Counted from the stretch's first letter, positions 51,655-61,391 are shown. The stretch is 64,000 nucleotides of DNA from Streptomyces sp. GESEQ-35 (GCF_017948485.1 NZ_JAFFSX010000026.1:1-64000), one strand, 5' to 3'. A program made the numbers and translations. Notes: generated by a model from the letters alone, not told the origin.

Positions 51655-52188
51655 TCAACCGCCCGCAGGCGCCCCGGAGTTGCTCCCCGACCGCAGCAGC
51701 AGCGGTCCCTGCCCGGCCCGAGCCGCGAACTCCGCAACCGCGGTGTAGGCATCCAGGTTTCCCCGCGTGCGCTCACGCGGCGTCTCACAGGTGGCGGGCT
51801 CGTCGTCGGTGCCGATCATGCAGCGCATCTGAAGCGTGCGGCCGCCCGGACCCATGAGGCTCAGTACGGAGTCCAGCGCGCCGCCGGTCACGTTGCGGTA
51901 GTAGGTACGCGCCCAGGTGGTCTCCCCCTGGGTCATCACACAGGTCTGTGCCTCGATGCCGTCGGGTGAGGTGAGTTCGGGACCGCAGCGGGCGGCTGTG
52001 GCCAGGCCCAGGCCGAGCAACCCCGGAGGGTCGGTGGGTTCGGCGGAGGGGGCCTTGGCGTCAGCGCGACGGGACGGCCGTACGTCGTCGGCGTCCTGGT
52101 CACCCACGGGCCCCGCGGACGCAACAGCCAGCGGCAGCGCGATCGCGCATGCCGCCACGCCCGCGAGGGCGAGCAGGCGAATGTTCAT
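51655..52188 (-). CDS. Secreted protein of unknown function
   Basis: 177 residues with a signal peptide (LLALAGVAACAIALPLAVAS), a low-complexity linker (DDVRPSRRADAKAPSAEPTD) and a domain with four Cys (ARCGPEL, QTCVMTQ, RCMIGTD, TCETP). No family recognised. ATG start at 52188, preceded by GAAGGGG-like sequence. Probably exported and disulfide-bonded. Confidence 0.72.
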   Translation of the reverse strand: MNIRLLALAGVAACAIALPLAVASAGPVGDQDADDVRPSRRADAKAPSAEPTDPPGLLGLGLATAARCGPELTSPDGIEAQTCVMTQGETTWARTYYRNVTGGALDSVLSLMGPGGRTLQMRCMIGTDDEPATCETPRERTRGNLDAYTAVAEFAARAGQGPLLLRSGSNSGAPAGG

Positions 52189-52244
52189 GAAGGGGACGAT
52201 AACGACCGGAATGGGGCGCTCGGTTCCACGCGCGCCCGACACCC

Positions 52245-52910
52245 TTACAACTCGGGCGCGCTCACACCCGTACGAGTGAGTGCTTCAACCACGGCGTCCA
52301 CCACGGCCTCGACGTCGGGCACCCACGGGGAGGCCGAGCCGGGCAGTGGTGCGCGCTCCCAGCGGATCTGTCCCTGACCGGTTTCGGACGGGGGCAGTGC
52401 CAGATAGCCGCCCTCGCCGTGGAAGCGGAGGGAGCCCGGGACGAAGTCCTGGGCGTACAGCAGTTCGCCCAGCTGCTCCATGGAGTACGGCTTCACGAGC
52501 AGCGCCCACCGGGTGGGCGAGGCCACGACCGGGCCGAGGCGCATGCCCATGCGGTCGAGCGCGTCCAGGGCGCGGGCGGCCGGCAGGGCGGGCAGGGACA
52601 CCGCGCACGGGGCCGTCCCGCCGGTGGCCAGGACGATCGGCGCGGCGGGCCGGTTGCTCCACCACCAGCGCACCATGCGGGCGTCGGTGGTGGCCGCGAG
52701 GAGGCCGGGGTCGAAGGGGTGTGCGCCGGGCACCGTGCAGTCCGGATCAGGGCAGGCGCAGCGGGAGCGCCCCTGCGGATCCGCCGCCACGCCCGGGAGT
52801 ACGGGCCACTGCCATTCGGCCGCGTAGGTCAGGGCCGCGCTGATCAAGTCAGGCCCCCCGTCGCTGCGCTGGGACAGGAGCCTGCGTCGCCTTCCGAGGA
52901 TCTCGCGCAT
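52245..52910 (-). CDS. Prim-pol-related protein lacking clear catalytic residues
   Basis: 221 residues with the overall pattern of the bifunctional primase/polymerase N-terminal domain (AALTYAAEWQWPVLPGVAAD; CACPDPDCTVPGAHPFDPGL; FHGEGGYLALPPSE). The DxD that binds metal in active members is not obvious (APCAVSLPALP in its place), so it may be non-catalytic. Downstream of the AICE-free backbone; compare the intact version at 26612. Confidence 0.7.
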   Translation of the reverse strand: MREILGRRRRLLSQRSDGGPDLISAALTYAAEWQWPVLPGVAADPQGRSRCACPDPDCTVPGAHPFDPGLLAATTDARMVRWWWSNRPAAPIVLATGGTAPCAVSLPALPAARALDALDRMGMRLGPVVASPTRWALLVKPYSMEQLGELLYAQDFVPGSLRFHGEGGYLALPPSETGQGQIRWERAPLPGSASPWVPDVEAVVDAVVEALTRTGVSAPEL

Positions 52911-53401
52911 GAGCGCTCGTTCCTTTCCGTTGCACCGCTGGCAACACCGTGGACCACATCACACCATGTGTCGATCACTTCACTGTGCGTACCTATTGGC
53001 GCATCACACCCCTGCCTCAGGCATGGGGAACCCCTATGGGCCGAGCGTTGCAGCTTCCGCGGCAGCCTCGTCCATACTGCGTCGTTCAAAAGCACGGGCG
53101 TGGCGTGGGGTGGCGAAGTCTGGCGTTTTGCTGTCGCGCGTGTTTCTCTTCGCCTCCGCCACGGGAGGATGGGGCACGGTCGTCGGTGGCTAAGACGCCC
53201 GGGTCCGTCGCCAGGTTCCGGGTGATTCCCAACCACCCCTGGCCTTCACCGAGTACGTACCCATCACGACCGCTGTGACGCTCTGTGGAGCAAGGCCAGT
53301 CGACCGCAATAGGCCGTTACCCGAGGCAGTTTTAAGCCAACTTTGCTTTTCCGCAAGAGGTCTACCGAAACCCCACGGACACCAGGAATCCCAGCAGGAC
53401 A
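52911..53401. other. Long divergent intergenic region
   Basis: Nearly 500 bp with no gene-like frame of its own. It should hold promoters for the prim-pol-like gene (minus) and the phosphatase gene (plus). AT-rich patches near 53330-53360 (GTTTTAAGCC) lie ~50-70 bp before the phosphatase start. No repeat or RNA recognised. Confidence 0.35.
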
Positions 53402-54922
53402 ATGCTGGACATCCCCTCACGAGTGCGTGTACATGTGGAGACACTGCTAGCGGCGCAGAATGACATGGGGGTTTGCGATGCTATCGAGCAATACGCACCG
53501 GTCGGAAAGCCGGACGCCATGAACGCCCCGCACGCTCCGAAAGTGGCCGGAATCGATTCAACGGTTCCCTCGCCCGCACACACTGTCGCGCCCGCGCCCG
53601 CGGCCTCCGAAAACACTGCCACCACAGCCGTTCCCCCTCCCAACCCACCAGGCGCACTGCTCCAGGACCGCCTCGCCGGCTGGGTCTCGGATCTCACGAC
53701 CCTCCACGAACTCACCGAACGCCTGGCCCGCACGGACGCACTGGCGGACGCCCTCCAGGAAGTGCTGCGCGCCGGAGCCGCCCTCGTGGGCGCCCGGCGC
53801 GGTCTCGTCGTGCTGGAACCCGGCGACGGGCTGGGACCGGACACAACCATCGGACTGGGTCTTGCCCGCGCCGATCTCGGTCACATCGAGACCGTGCCGC
53901 GCGGCGCGATGCCCTTCGGCCGGATCCTCGACGGCCTGCCCGGCAGCGAGAGCGAGATCGCCCAGCCCGATCTGTTCGCCGAGGACGGCCTCGACCCCCG
54001 GCACCGCGAGGTCGCCGCCCGCCTCGGCTACGCGGCCAGCTACGCGCTCCCCCTGTCCACCACCACCGCCGGCTGCCTCGGCGCCGCCGTATGGCTCTAC
54101 GACGAACCCGCCGAGCCGGTCGAGCGACAGCGGCACCTCGTCGGCCTGTACGCCCGCTACGCCACCGAGCACCTGGCCCGGCTGGTCGAAGTCGAGCGCA
54201 CGCGCGCGTGCCTGACGACGATGACCGAGGAACTGCTCCCCTCGCGGCTGCCCCGGGTGGCCGGCATGCAGCTCGCCGCCCGGCACCGCACCGGCCCGCG
54301 CGGCGGCGGCGACTGGTACGACGCGCTGCCGCTGCCGGACGCCGCGCTCGGCCTCGCCGTGGGCTCGGTGACCGGCTCCGGCCCCAGCGCCATCGCCGCG
54401 ATGGGACGACTGCGGGCGTCCCTGCGGGCGTACGCCGTGATGGAGGGCGAGGACCCCGTCGCCGTCCTGTCCGACCTGGAGCTGCTCCTCAGGCTCACCG
54501 AGCCCGCCCGGTCCGCCACCGCCCTGTTCGCCTACTGCGAGCCCGCGCTGCGCAAGATCACGCTGGCCGGGGCCGGGCACAGCCCGCCGCTGCTGATCGG
54601 CGAGCGGCGCACGGAGTTCGTGGAGACCTCCGTGTCCGCGCCGCTGGGCATGCTCGCCTGCTGGGAGGCGCCGAGCGTGGAACTCCAGGTGGAGCCCGGG
54701 GAGACGGTGCTGCTGTACACCGACGGGCTGCTGCACCGCACCGGCGACCCCACCGACCGCGCCTTCGCCCGGCTGCACGCCGCGGCGGCCGGCGTGCCCA
54801 GGGCGCTGCGCCGGGACCCGGACGCCATCGCCGACCACATCCTGCGGACCGTGCTGCCGGACGGGCAGGACGAAGCGGAGTCGGCGGAGGACGTCGTACT
54901 CCTGGCCGCTCGTTTCGAGTAA
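53402..54922 (+). CDS. GAF domain / SpoIIE-type (PP2C) phosphatase
   Basis: 506 residues: disordered Pro/Ala-rich start, GAF domain (~110-285, AALVGARRGLVVLEPGDG), then a SpoIIE phosphatase domain (~290-506). Of the metal-binding Asp sites, GGDWYDALPL, LLYTDGLLHR and SAEDVVLLAARF are present, but the usual GDVxGHG is GSVTGSG, so one ligand is missing. Such proteins dephosphorylate STAS anti-anti-sigma factors. Activity may be reduced. Confidence 0.85.
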   Translation: MLDIPSRVRVHVETLLAAQNDMGVCDAIEQYAPVGKPDAMNAPHAPKVAGIDSTVPSPAHTVAPAPAASENTATTAVPPPNPPGALLQDRLAGWVSDLTTLHELTERLARTDALADALQEVLRAGAALVGARRGLVVLEPGDGLGPDTTIGLGLARADLGHIETVPRGAMPFGRILDGLPGSESEIAQPDLFAEDGLDPRHREVAARLGYAASYALPLSTTTAGCLGAAVWLYDEPAEPVERQRHLVGLYARYATEHLARLVEVERTRACLTTMTEELLPSRLPRVAGMQLAARHRTGPRGGGDWYDALPLPDAALGLAVGSVTGSGPSAIAAMGRLRASLRAYAVMEGEDPVAVLSDLELLLRLTEPARSATALFAYCEPALRKITLAGAGHSPPLLIGERRTEFVETSVSAPLGMLACWEAPSVELQVEPGETVLLYTDGLLHRTGDPTDRAFARLHAAAAGVPRALRRDPDAIADHILRTVLPDGQDEAESAEDVVLLAARFE

Positions 54923-55025
54923 CCGGCCGCTCGTTCCGCGTAGCTGCCGGTAACAGGTCTTCCGGCCCTGGGCCCCCTTCCTCGCGACCGTACGATGGAC
55001 GGGGTCCAGTGCCGTATCTAGGAGG

Positions 55026-56492
55026 ATGACCGTGGCCGACGAACTCACCCCGGAGACCCCGGAGACTGAGTCGGAGAAGCCGATCAAGCAGCGCAAGAAC
55101 GGCCTGTACCCGGGCGTGTCCGACGAGCTGGCCGAGAACATGAAGTCCGGCTGGGCCGACACGGAGCTGCGCGACCTGCGGCCGATCGCGCAGGCCGCCG
55201 AGACCGCCGCCCGCCGGGCCGCGCTCTCCGCGCGCTTCCCGGGCGAGCGTCTGGTGATTCCGGCGGGCAACCTGAAGACCCGCTCGAACGACACGGAGTA
55301 CCCCTTCCGGGCGTCGGTCGAGTACGCGTACCTCACCGGGAACCAGACCGAGGACGGCGTGCTCGTCCTGGAGCCCGTCGCGAACGGCCACAAGGCGACG
55401 ATCTACCTGCTGCCGCGCTCCGACCGCGAGAACGGCGAGTTCTGGCTCTCCGGCCAGGGCGAACTGTGGGTCGGCCGCAGGCACTCGCTGAGCGAGGCCG
55501 AGAAGCTGTACGGCATCCCGGCCGCGGACGTGCGCGAGCTGGCCGCCGCGCTGACGGAGGCCACGGGCCCGGTCCGGGTCGTACGGAGCTACGACGCCGG
55601 TATCGAGGCCGCGCTGCACGACAAGGTCACCGCCGAGCGGGACGCGGAGCTGCGGGTCTTCCTGTCCGAGGCGCGGCTGGTCAAGGACGAGTTCGAGATC
55701 GGCGAGCTCCAGAAGGCCGTCGACTCGACCGTGCGTGGCTTCGAGGACGTGGTGAAGGTCCTCGACAAGGCCGAGGCGACCTCCGAGCGGTACATCGAGG
55801 GCACGTTCTTCCTCCGCGCGCGCGTCGAGGGCAACGACATCGGCTACGGCTCCATCTGCGCGGCCGGGCCGCACGCCTGCACGCTGCACTGGGTGCGCAA
55901 CGACGGACCCGTGCGCTCCGGTGAGCTGCTGCTGCTGGACGCGGGCGTCGAGACGCACACGCTGTACACCGCCGACGTCACGCGCACGCTGCCGGTCAAC
56001 GGACGGTTCAGCGAGATCCAGAAGAAGATCTACGACGCGGTGTACGAGGCTCAGGAGGCCGGGATCGCGGCGGTGCAGCCGGGTGCGAAGTACCGGGACT
56101 TCCATGACGCCGCGCAGCGGGTGCTGACCGAGAAGCTCGTCGAGTGGGGGCTGGTCGAGGGGCCCGTGGAGCGGGTGCTGGAACTGGGGCTTCAGCGGCG
56201 GTGGACGCTGCACGGCACCGGGCACATGCTCGGGCTGGACGTCCATGACTGTGCGACTGCGCGGACCGAGACGTATGTCGACGGCACGTTGTCGCCGGGC
56301 ATGTGTCTGACTGTTGAGCCGGGGCTGTACTTCCAGGCCGATGACCTGACGGTGCCGGAGGAGTACCGGGGAATCGGTGTGCGGATCGAGGACGACATTC
56401 TGGTGACGGAGGGTGGGAACCGGAATCTGTCGGGTGGGCTTCCTCGGCGGTCCGATGAGGTTGAGGCGTGGATGGCTCGGCTCAAGGGTTGA
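55026..56492 (+). CDS. pepP: Xaa-Pro aminopeptidase (aminopeptidase P)
   Basis: 488 residues: N-terminal creatinase-like domain and C-terminal pita-bread metalloprotease fold. Metal ligands are visible as Asp in LLLLDAGVETH (~303), Asp in LYTADVTRT (~316), His in HGTGHMLGLDVHD (~396), Glu in LTVEPGLYF (~429) and Glu in GVRIEDDILV (~454). Releases N-terminal residues before proline using two divalent metals. ATG in GAGGATGACC context. Its last codons overlap the convergent CitG-like gene. Confidence 0.93.
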   Translation: MTVADELTPETPETESEKPIKQRKNGLYPGVSDELAENMKSGWADTELRDLRPIAQAAETAARRAALSARFPGERLVIPAGNLKTRSNDTEYPFRASVEYAYLTGNQTEDGVLVLEPVANGHKATIYLLPRSDRENGEFWLSGQGELWVGRRHSLSEAEKLYGIPAADVRELAAALTEATGPVRVVRSYDAGIEAALHDKVTAERDAELRVFLSEARLVKDEFEIGELQKAVDSTVRGFEDVVKVLDKAEATSERYIEGTFFLRARVEGNDIGYGSICAAGPHACTLHWVRNDGPVRSGELLLLDAGVETHTLYTADVTRTLPVNGRFSEIQKKIYDAVYEAQEAGIAAVQPGAKYRDFHDAAQRVLTEKLVEWGLVEGPVERVLELGLQRRWTLHGTGHMLGLDVHDCATARTETYVDGTLSPGMCLTVEPGLYFQADDLTVPEEYRGIGVRIEDDILVTEGGNRNLSGGLPRRSDEVEAWMARLKG

Positions 56493-57318
56493 GTCGGGGC
56501 GCTTGAGCGACCGGCAGGGCGTCCAGGAACAGCGCCCCCGCCAGCAGCCCTGCACTCCCCCTCGGGCTCCACGCGCGCGTGTGGAGGTCGGTGTCGAAGG
56601 CCAGCAGTGCTTCTCGGCCCGCCTCCGTTGCCGTACCGCCTGCTTCCATGACGCCCCTTGCGCCCGCCTGGACGTGGCGCAGGCCCAGCGGGCCCGCCGT
56701 GTAGAGCAGCTCGGTGTCCTGGAGGGTGGACATCACGGTGAGCAGGGCGTCGAGCTGGGCCTCGCCCTCCGTGGCGCCGGCCGAGCGGGACGTGGTGAGC
56801 GCGTCCAACGCCCGCCGTACGTGCGGGAATCCGGCGCGGGCCTCGCCGCGGGCGCCCGCCGCGCCGTACTTGGCGGACACCGAGGAGCCCCGGGAGGGCC
56901 TGCGCGGGGCTCGCTTGTCGGGGTGGGCGGCGATGCGTTTTGCGGCGGCGGCCACGTCGCGACCCCCGGCCCGGGGGTCGAGGGCGGCCGCGGCAACCAG
57001 CAGGCCGAGCGCCCACAGGGCACCCCGGTGACCGCCGCCCGCGAGCCCCACCGAGTGTTCGGTGCAGCGTCCGATCGCGCCCAGCTCGGCACGCAGCCCT
57101 GGCGTGGGCTCGCCGGTGCGGCGGGCCGCCGCGGCCATCGCCGCGAGGCCGGGCGCGAGCGCCTTGGCAGACCAGCGCAGGGCTCGGTGGTCCACCCGCG
57201 TGACGCGGGCGCCGAGGTCGCGCGGGTCGGGCAGGCCGGGCTTGGGAGCGAGCGCCAGCTGTCCGGTCAGCGCGGCCACGGCGGCCTGCGCCAGCGTCTC
57301 GTCCTCGCGGCTCGTCAT
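56482..57318 (-). CDS. CitG/MdcB-like triphosphoribosyl-dephospho-CoA synthase family protein
   Basis: 278 residues with the start QAAVAALTGQLALAPKPGLP and motif HRALRWSAKALAPGLAAMAA of the family that makes the prosthetic-group precursor of citrate or malonate lyases. No citrate- or malonate-lyase genes are nearby, so the substrate may differ. Converges with pepP, overlapping by 11 bp. Function by homology only. Confidence 0.75.
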   Translation of the reverse strand: MTSREDETLAQAAVAALTGQLALAPKPGLPDPRDLGARVTRVDHRALRWSAKALAPGLAAMAAAARRTGEPTPGLRAELGAIGRCTEHSVGLAGGGHRGALWALGLLVAAAALDPRAGGRDVAAAAKRIAAHPDKRAPRRPSRGSSVSAKYGAAGARGEARAGFPHVRRALDALTTSRSAGATEGEAQLDALLTVMSTLQDTELLYTAGPLGLRHVQAGARGVMEAGGTATEAGREALLAFDTDLHTRAWSPRGSAGLLAGALFLDALPVAQAPRLNP

Positions 57319-57327
57319 CGTCGTACC

Positions 57328-58254
57328 TTACGAAGACGCCGAGGCGGACGGGGCGTCGCTCGGTGGCGTACCGGTCGGCGGCGTACCGCCCTCGCCGCCA
57401 CCGCCGCTGCCCGCGCCGGTGTTCTCGGCATCCGGGTCGACGCCCAGGGTGAGGAAGCCCTTGTAGCCCTTGGCGGGATCCGTCTTGTGCACGGCCTTGA
57501 GGGTGAGCAGGCCGCTGGACGCGCCGCCGCCGTCGTACACCATGTCGTTGTCGAGGGTGGTGTAGCTGCCGGAGTGCCGGGAGTAGGGCTCCAGGGTGAA
57601 GATCTCCTGGGCGATCTCGTCGTCGAAGAAGAACTGGCCGGTGTAGTTGACCTTGCCGCCCTCGTAGGTGCCGTCCTCCTTCTCGCCGCCGGTGTGCACC
57701 TTCACGTGGATGTGGCAGGTGCGCGGGGTGTACCAGCCGGGGAAGATCGTCTCGAACTTGACGACCCCATTGGCGTTCGCGATCTGGTAGCCCCGAAGGT
57801 AGGTCTTGTCATTGGCCGTCGAGCCGTCCTCGCTCTCGGCGGGGGCCGAGCCGCCGGGGTTGGCGGTGGTGTAGCCGGAGTAGTAGCCCCAGGCGTCGCA
57901 GTGCCAGATCTCCACGGCCGCGCCGGGGACCGGGGTGCAGCCGTCGGTGGCGTCCACGACGGTCAGGCGCAAAGTCAACGGGACACCGCTCTTGCCCTCG
58001 GTGATGTCCTTCCGCACCAGGGCGCCGTCGAGGTAGTACGGGCCTTCCGTGACGCTCGACATCAGCGTCATACAGGCGTCGCTGCTGCTGCTGGCGCTCG
58101 CGGAGGCGGTCGCGGTCGTTTCGGCGGTCGTCGCCGCGTCGGCGAACGCCGACTGGTATCCGACGACCGCGAGGCCGCCCGCAGCGACCGTGCCACCGGT
58201 CACCGCGAGGGCGCGCCGCCGGGTGATCGTGCCGTTCTTGTGGTTTCCCGTCAT
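57328..58254 (-). CDS. Tat-exported intradiol ring-cleavage dioxygenase-like protein
   Basis: 308 residues with a twin-arginine signal (TRRRALAVTGGTVAAGGLAV), an intradiol dioxygenase domain with Fe(III) ligand candidates Tyr in EGPYYLDG (~73), Tyr in PGWYTPRTCHIHV, and the His-x-His in the same motif (~180-184), and a Gly/Pro/Ser-rich tail. Secreted members may act on aromatic compounds from plant material. 9 bp downstream of the CitG-like gene. Confidence 0.88.
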   Translation of the reverse strand: MTGNHKNGTITRRRALAVTGGTVAAGGLAVVGYQSAFADAATTAETTATASASASSSSDACMTLMSSVTEGPYYLDGALVRKDITEGKSGVPLTLRLTVVDATDGCTPVPGAAVEIWHCDAWGYYSGYTTANPGGSAPAESEDGSTANDKTYLRGYQIANANGVVKFETIFPGWYTPRTCHIHVKVHTGGEKEDGTYEGGKVNYTGQFFFDDEIAQEIFTLEPYSRHSGSYTTLDNDMVYDGGGASSGLLTLKAVHKTDPAKGYKGFLTLGVDPDAENTGAGSGGGGEGGTPPTGTPPSDAPSASASS

Positions 58255-58336
58255 GGTCCGGAACGTATGGACGGCGTCCGTCAGGGAGATGGGGCGGCGC
58301 TGTGCACTGGCTGTGAATGCCGAGGAACCTGAAACG

Positions 58337-58897
58337 TCACAGCCGGAGGTCGTCGTCGTGCAGGATCCGCTGGAACATCCGGTGGTCGCGCCACTCTCCG
58401 TTGACGTGGAGGTAGCGCGGTGCGGTGCCGATCGGCTCGAACCCGCATTTCTCCAGCACGCGTTGGGATCTGGTGTTGTCCAGCAGCGTGGTGGCCTCGA
58501 TCCGGTGCAGTCCGACGCTGTCGCGTGCGATGCGGCACACCTGCTGTACGGCGGCGGTCGCCAGGCCGTGGCCCTGGTGGTCGGCGGCGACCCAGTAGCC
58601 GAGGTAGGCGCTACAGAAGGGCCCCAGGGTGATGCCGGTCAGCATGATGGTCCCGGCGATCCGGTCACGTGAGTCGAAGACCCAGGGGACGAGCCGGCCC
58701 TCAGTGAACTCCCGCATCCGCACCTCAAGGAGTTCGGCCTGTCCCTCGACGGTGAAGAAACCCTCCGGGCGGCGCGGCTCCCAGGGAGCGAGGAAGTCCC
58801 GGTTCTCGACGTAGGCCGCACAGAGCGCGGACGCGTCCGACGGTGCGGCGAGCCGGAGCGTCACACCGCCCGGCAGCTCTTCTGTTCCGATCTCCAT
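58337..58897 (-). CDS. GNAT acetyltransferase (RimJ/RimL-like)
   Basis: 186 residues with the acetyl-CoA site GYWVAADHQGHGLATAAVQQ and the C-terminal LEKCGFEPIGTAPRYLHVNG of the ribosomal-protein/alanine N-acetyltransferase group. Target unknown. ATG start. Confidence 0.88.
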   Translation of the reverse strand: MEIGTEELPGGVTLRLAAPSDASALCAAYVENRDFLAPWEPRRPEGFFTVEGQAELLEVRMREFTEGRLVPWVFDSRDRIAGTIMLTGITLGPFCSAYLGYWVAADHQGHGLATAAVQQVCRIARDSVGLHRIEATTLLDNTRSQRVLEKCGFEPIGTAPRYLHVNGEWRDHRMFQRILHDDDLRL

Positions 58898-58947
58898 CCG
58901 CCCAGCCTAGAGATCAAGTCACCGTCGGCGGGCGGGATCCGGCGCGG

Positions 58948-59394
58948 CTACACCGCGACCAACTGCGCGTCCTTCTTCCACTTGAGGATCTTGTCGAAGC
59001 TCACCACCGCGCCGCCCCGTCCCGGTTTGTTCCCGATCTGGACATGGTCGGCGAGCTCCCGGATGAGCCACAGGCCACGCCCGTGCTCGGCTTCGCTGCG
59101 GGAGGAGCGCAGGCTCGGCCGGCCGGTGAAGCCCGGACCCGAGTCGACCACTTCGATACGGCACTTCTCGCCATCGAGGTAGGCGGTGACGCGGTAGGCC
59201 TCCGAGGAACCGCCGTGCCCGGCGTCGCCGCCGTGCTCCACGGCGTTCGCACAGGCCTCGGTCAACGCGACGGAGAGGTCGTACGAGATGTCCGGGTCGA
59301 CGCCCGCGCTCTCCATCGTGCCGAGCAGGAGCCGCCGGGCGAGCGGAACGCTCGCAGCCTCGCGCCGCAGATGGAGTGACCACCAGATGCTCAT
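58948..59394 (-). CDS. ATP-binding anti-sigma factor-like protein (RsbW-like)
   Basis: 148 residues, GHKL fold: N box LSVALTEACANAVEHG, G1 box EVVDSGPGF, G2 box EHGRGLWLIRELADHVQI. Likely kinase or binding partner of STAS or sigma proteins in stress or developmental control. Directly follows the divergent membrane protein promoter region. Confidence 0.88.
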   Translation of the reverse strand: MSIWWSLHLRREAASVPLARRLLLGTMESAGVDPDISYDLSVALTEACANAVEHGGDAGHGGSSEAYRVTAYLDGEKCRIEVVDSGPGFTGRPSLRSSRSEAEHGRGLWLIRELADHVQIGNKPGRGGAVVSFDKILKWKKDAQLVAV

Positions 59395-59664
59395 GCTCCA
59401 GCCTCCTGGCCGCGGCTCGACATACCGTTACGTATTGCCGTAAGTGCCCGGGTGTAAGCGCATCGTTGACGTGATGCCGCCCATACGGCCGATGCGCCGC
59501 AGGTGGCGGTCGGTGTATGCGTGTGGCGCTGAACAGCGCATCCGGGGTGACAGTGCTCGGGACATGTGCGGGCGGCTGGTACCGGAAGGTGATCTTCCGG
59601 TCGTACGCCATCTTGCGGACCTGCCGTATGGGACCCATAAGGCCAGTGCAATGATTGGCCCGCC

Positions 59665-60453
59665 ATGACTGCCCCCCACCAGCGCCGGGCGCACTCCGGA
59701 CGTGATCTCCGGATCCTGAGGGCCGCGGTGTTCGCCGCGGTCTGCGTCGTGCTGGCCGCTGCCGGGCACACTCTCGCCTCCTGCGCCACGGTGCCGCTGT
59801 GGACGCTCGGCGCGGGATTCCTGGGGGTCGTCGTGGTGGCGGCGCCGCTCGCCGGGCGGGCGCGCTCGCTGCCGGGCATCGCGACGCTGCTCACGCTCGG
59901 GCAGGTGGCACTGCACACGTTGTTCGGGCTGGGGCAGCACGGCTCCACGGCCCCGCCCTCGACCGACACCTCCTTGGTCGCGCAGGCCGCACGCATCGTG
60001 TGCGGGTCCGCCGCGACGGCGATCAGCCCCGCGCAGGCCCAGCGGATCCTCACCGAGGCGCGCATCCACCCGGCGGGTACCCACACCCAGCATGCGATGG
60101 ACGCCGTGCCCGCGGACTCCGGCATGTCCCTGTTGCCGTCCCTGCCGATGCTGCTCGGCCATGTCCTCGCGGCGATCGCCGCCGGATGGCTGCTGCGCCG
60201 GGGGGACCTGGCGCTGCTGCGGCTCATCGAGCTGTCGGCGCACGGGGTCGCCGAGGGGGCACTCGTACGATCCCTGCGCGGGGCGCTCGCCCTGGCGCGC
60301 GCACTGTGCGCCGGGTTGCCGGCCGCACCGGAAGCCGGTCCGCGCCTGCCGCGCACCATGCTGCCCGCGCCGCCGGGGCCCCACACCACCGCACTCCAGC
60401 ACACGGTGATCCGGCGCGGCCCGCCGGCCGCCACGCTCGTCCTCGCCGCCTGA
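59665..60453 (+). CDS. Multi-pass membrane protein upstream of the copper operon
   Basis: 262 residues with about four membrane helices (AAVFAAVCVVLAAAGHTLAS; LWTLGAGFLGVVVVAAPLAG; IATLLTLGQVALHTLFGLGQ; LPMLLGHVLAAIAAGWLL) and several His in loops (GLGQHGS, THTQHAMDA), as in proteins that accompany YcnI/CopCD operons. A role in metal handling is inferred only from position. ATG start. Confidence 0.7.
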   Translation: MTAPHQRRAHSGRDLRILRAAVFAAVCVVLAAAGHTLASCATVPLWTLGAGFLGVVVVAAPLAGRARSLPGIATLLTLGQVALHTLFGLGQHGSTAPPSTDTSLVAQAARIVCGSAATAISPAQAQRILTEARIHPAGTHTQHAMDAVPADSGMSLLPSLPMLLGHVLAAIAAGWLLRRGDLALLRLIELSAHGVAEGALVRSLRGALALARALCAGLPAAPEAGPRLPRTMLPAPPGPHTTALQHTVIRRGPPAATLVLAA

Positions 60454-60485
60454 CGCGACGCGCCCACCACTTCGCTTTCACTTCG

Positions 60486-60506
60486 TACCGAGTACCGAGT
60501 ACCGAG
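60486..60506 (+). repeat. Three 7-bp tandem repeats (TACCGAG)
   Basis: Exact units at 60486, 60493 and 60500, then a partial copy, between the membrane protein and ycnI. Confidence 0.85.
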
Positions 60507-60647
60507 TACGGATCCGGAGAGGCCGCCGTCGCGCGGCACACGCGCGTGCCTGTGGTCATGGGGGCTCGTACTCAATGAGCCGCCACGCGCGCGTACCCCT
60601 CTTCCCCACCGGAATCCGCTAACTCTCACCCGAAGTGGAGTGCCCCT

Positions 60648-61391
60648 ATGAAGGCCTCTCGTCTCGCCGCCGCCGGTGCCGTCGCCGCCTCCGCCGTCGT
60701 CGTCCTGTCCTCCCCCGCGTTCGCGCACGTCAGCGTGCAGCCCGAGGGCGCCGCCGCCAAGGGCGGTTACGCGGTGATCGACTTCAAGGTCCCCAACGAG
60801 CGCGACGACGCCTCGACCACCAAGCTCGAGGTCAACTTCCCGACCGACCACCCGCTGGCATCCGTGATGCCGGAGCCGGTCCAGGGCTGGAGCATCAAGA
60901 CCACCAAGTCCAAGCTGGACAAGCCCGTCGAGTCGCACGGCGAGAAGATCTCCGAGGCGATCACCAAGGTCACCTGGACCGCCACCGGCACGGGCACCAG
61001 CAAGGGCATCCAGCCCGGCTTCTTCCAGAAGTTCCCGGTCTCCATCGGCGCGCTGCCCGAGGACGCCGACGAACTCACCTTCAAGGCGCTCCAGACCTAC
61101 TCCAACGGCGACGTCGTCCGCTGGATCGAGGAGCAGCAGGAGGGCCAGGAGGAGCCCGAGAACCCGGCTCCGGTGCTCACCCTGACCGCTGCCGCCGAGG
61201 ACGGCCACCACGGCGCGGAGGCGAGCGCGGAAGCGAGCCAGGAGCCCGCCGCCTCGACCACCACCACCGCCGCCGAGTCCGACAGCAGCGACACCACCGC
61301 CCGCGTGCTGGGCATCGTCGGCATCGTCATCGGCGTCGTGGGCGTGGCGTACGGCGTGCTCGCCGGCCGTCGGCGCACCGACAACGCCTGA
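60648..61391 (+). CDS. YcnI family copper-binding protein (DUF1775)
   Basis: 247 residues: signal peptide ending SPAFA, mature His-first AHVSVQPEGAAAKGGYAVID (the N-terminal His and a conserved Trp in VQGWSIK bind copper), a DUF1775 beta domain, an acidic His-rich linker (GHHGAEASAEASQE) and a C-terminal membrane helix (VLGIVGIVIGVVGVAYGVLA). Likely an extracytoplasmic copper chaperone anchored in the membrane. First gene of the operon. Confidence 0.93.
   Translation: MKASRLAAAGAVAASAVVVLSSPAFAHVSVQPEGAAAKGGYAVIDFKVPNERDDASTTKLEVNFPTDHPLASVMPEPVQGWSIKTTKSKLDKPVESHGEKISEAITKVTWTATGTGTSKGIQPGFFQKFPVSIGALPEDADELTFKALQTYSNGDVVRWIEEQQEGQEEPENPAPVLTLTAAAEDGHHGAEASAEASQEPAASTTTTAAESDSSDTTARVLGIVGIVIGVVGVAYGVLAGRRRTDNA

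Noticed and set aside
51413-51658. 81-codon frame between DUF5926 and the secreted protein gene
   Set aside because: It reads through two stable hairpins on the opposite strand with no ribosome site; better explained as terminators.
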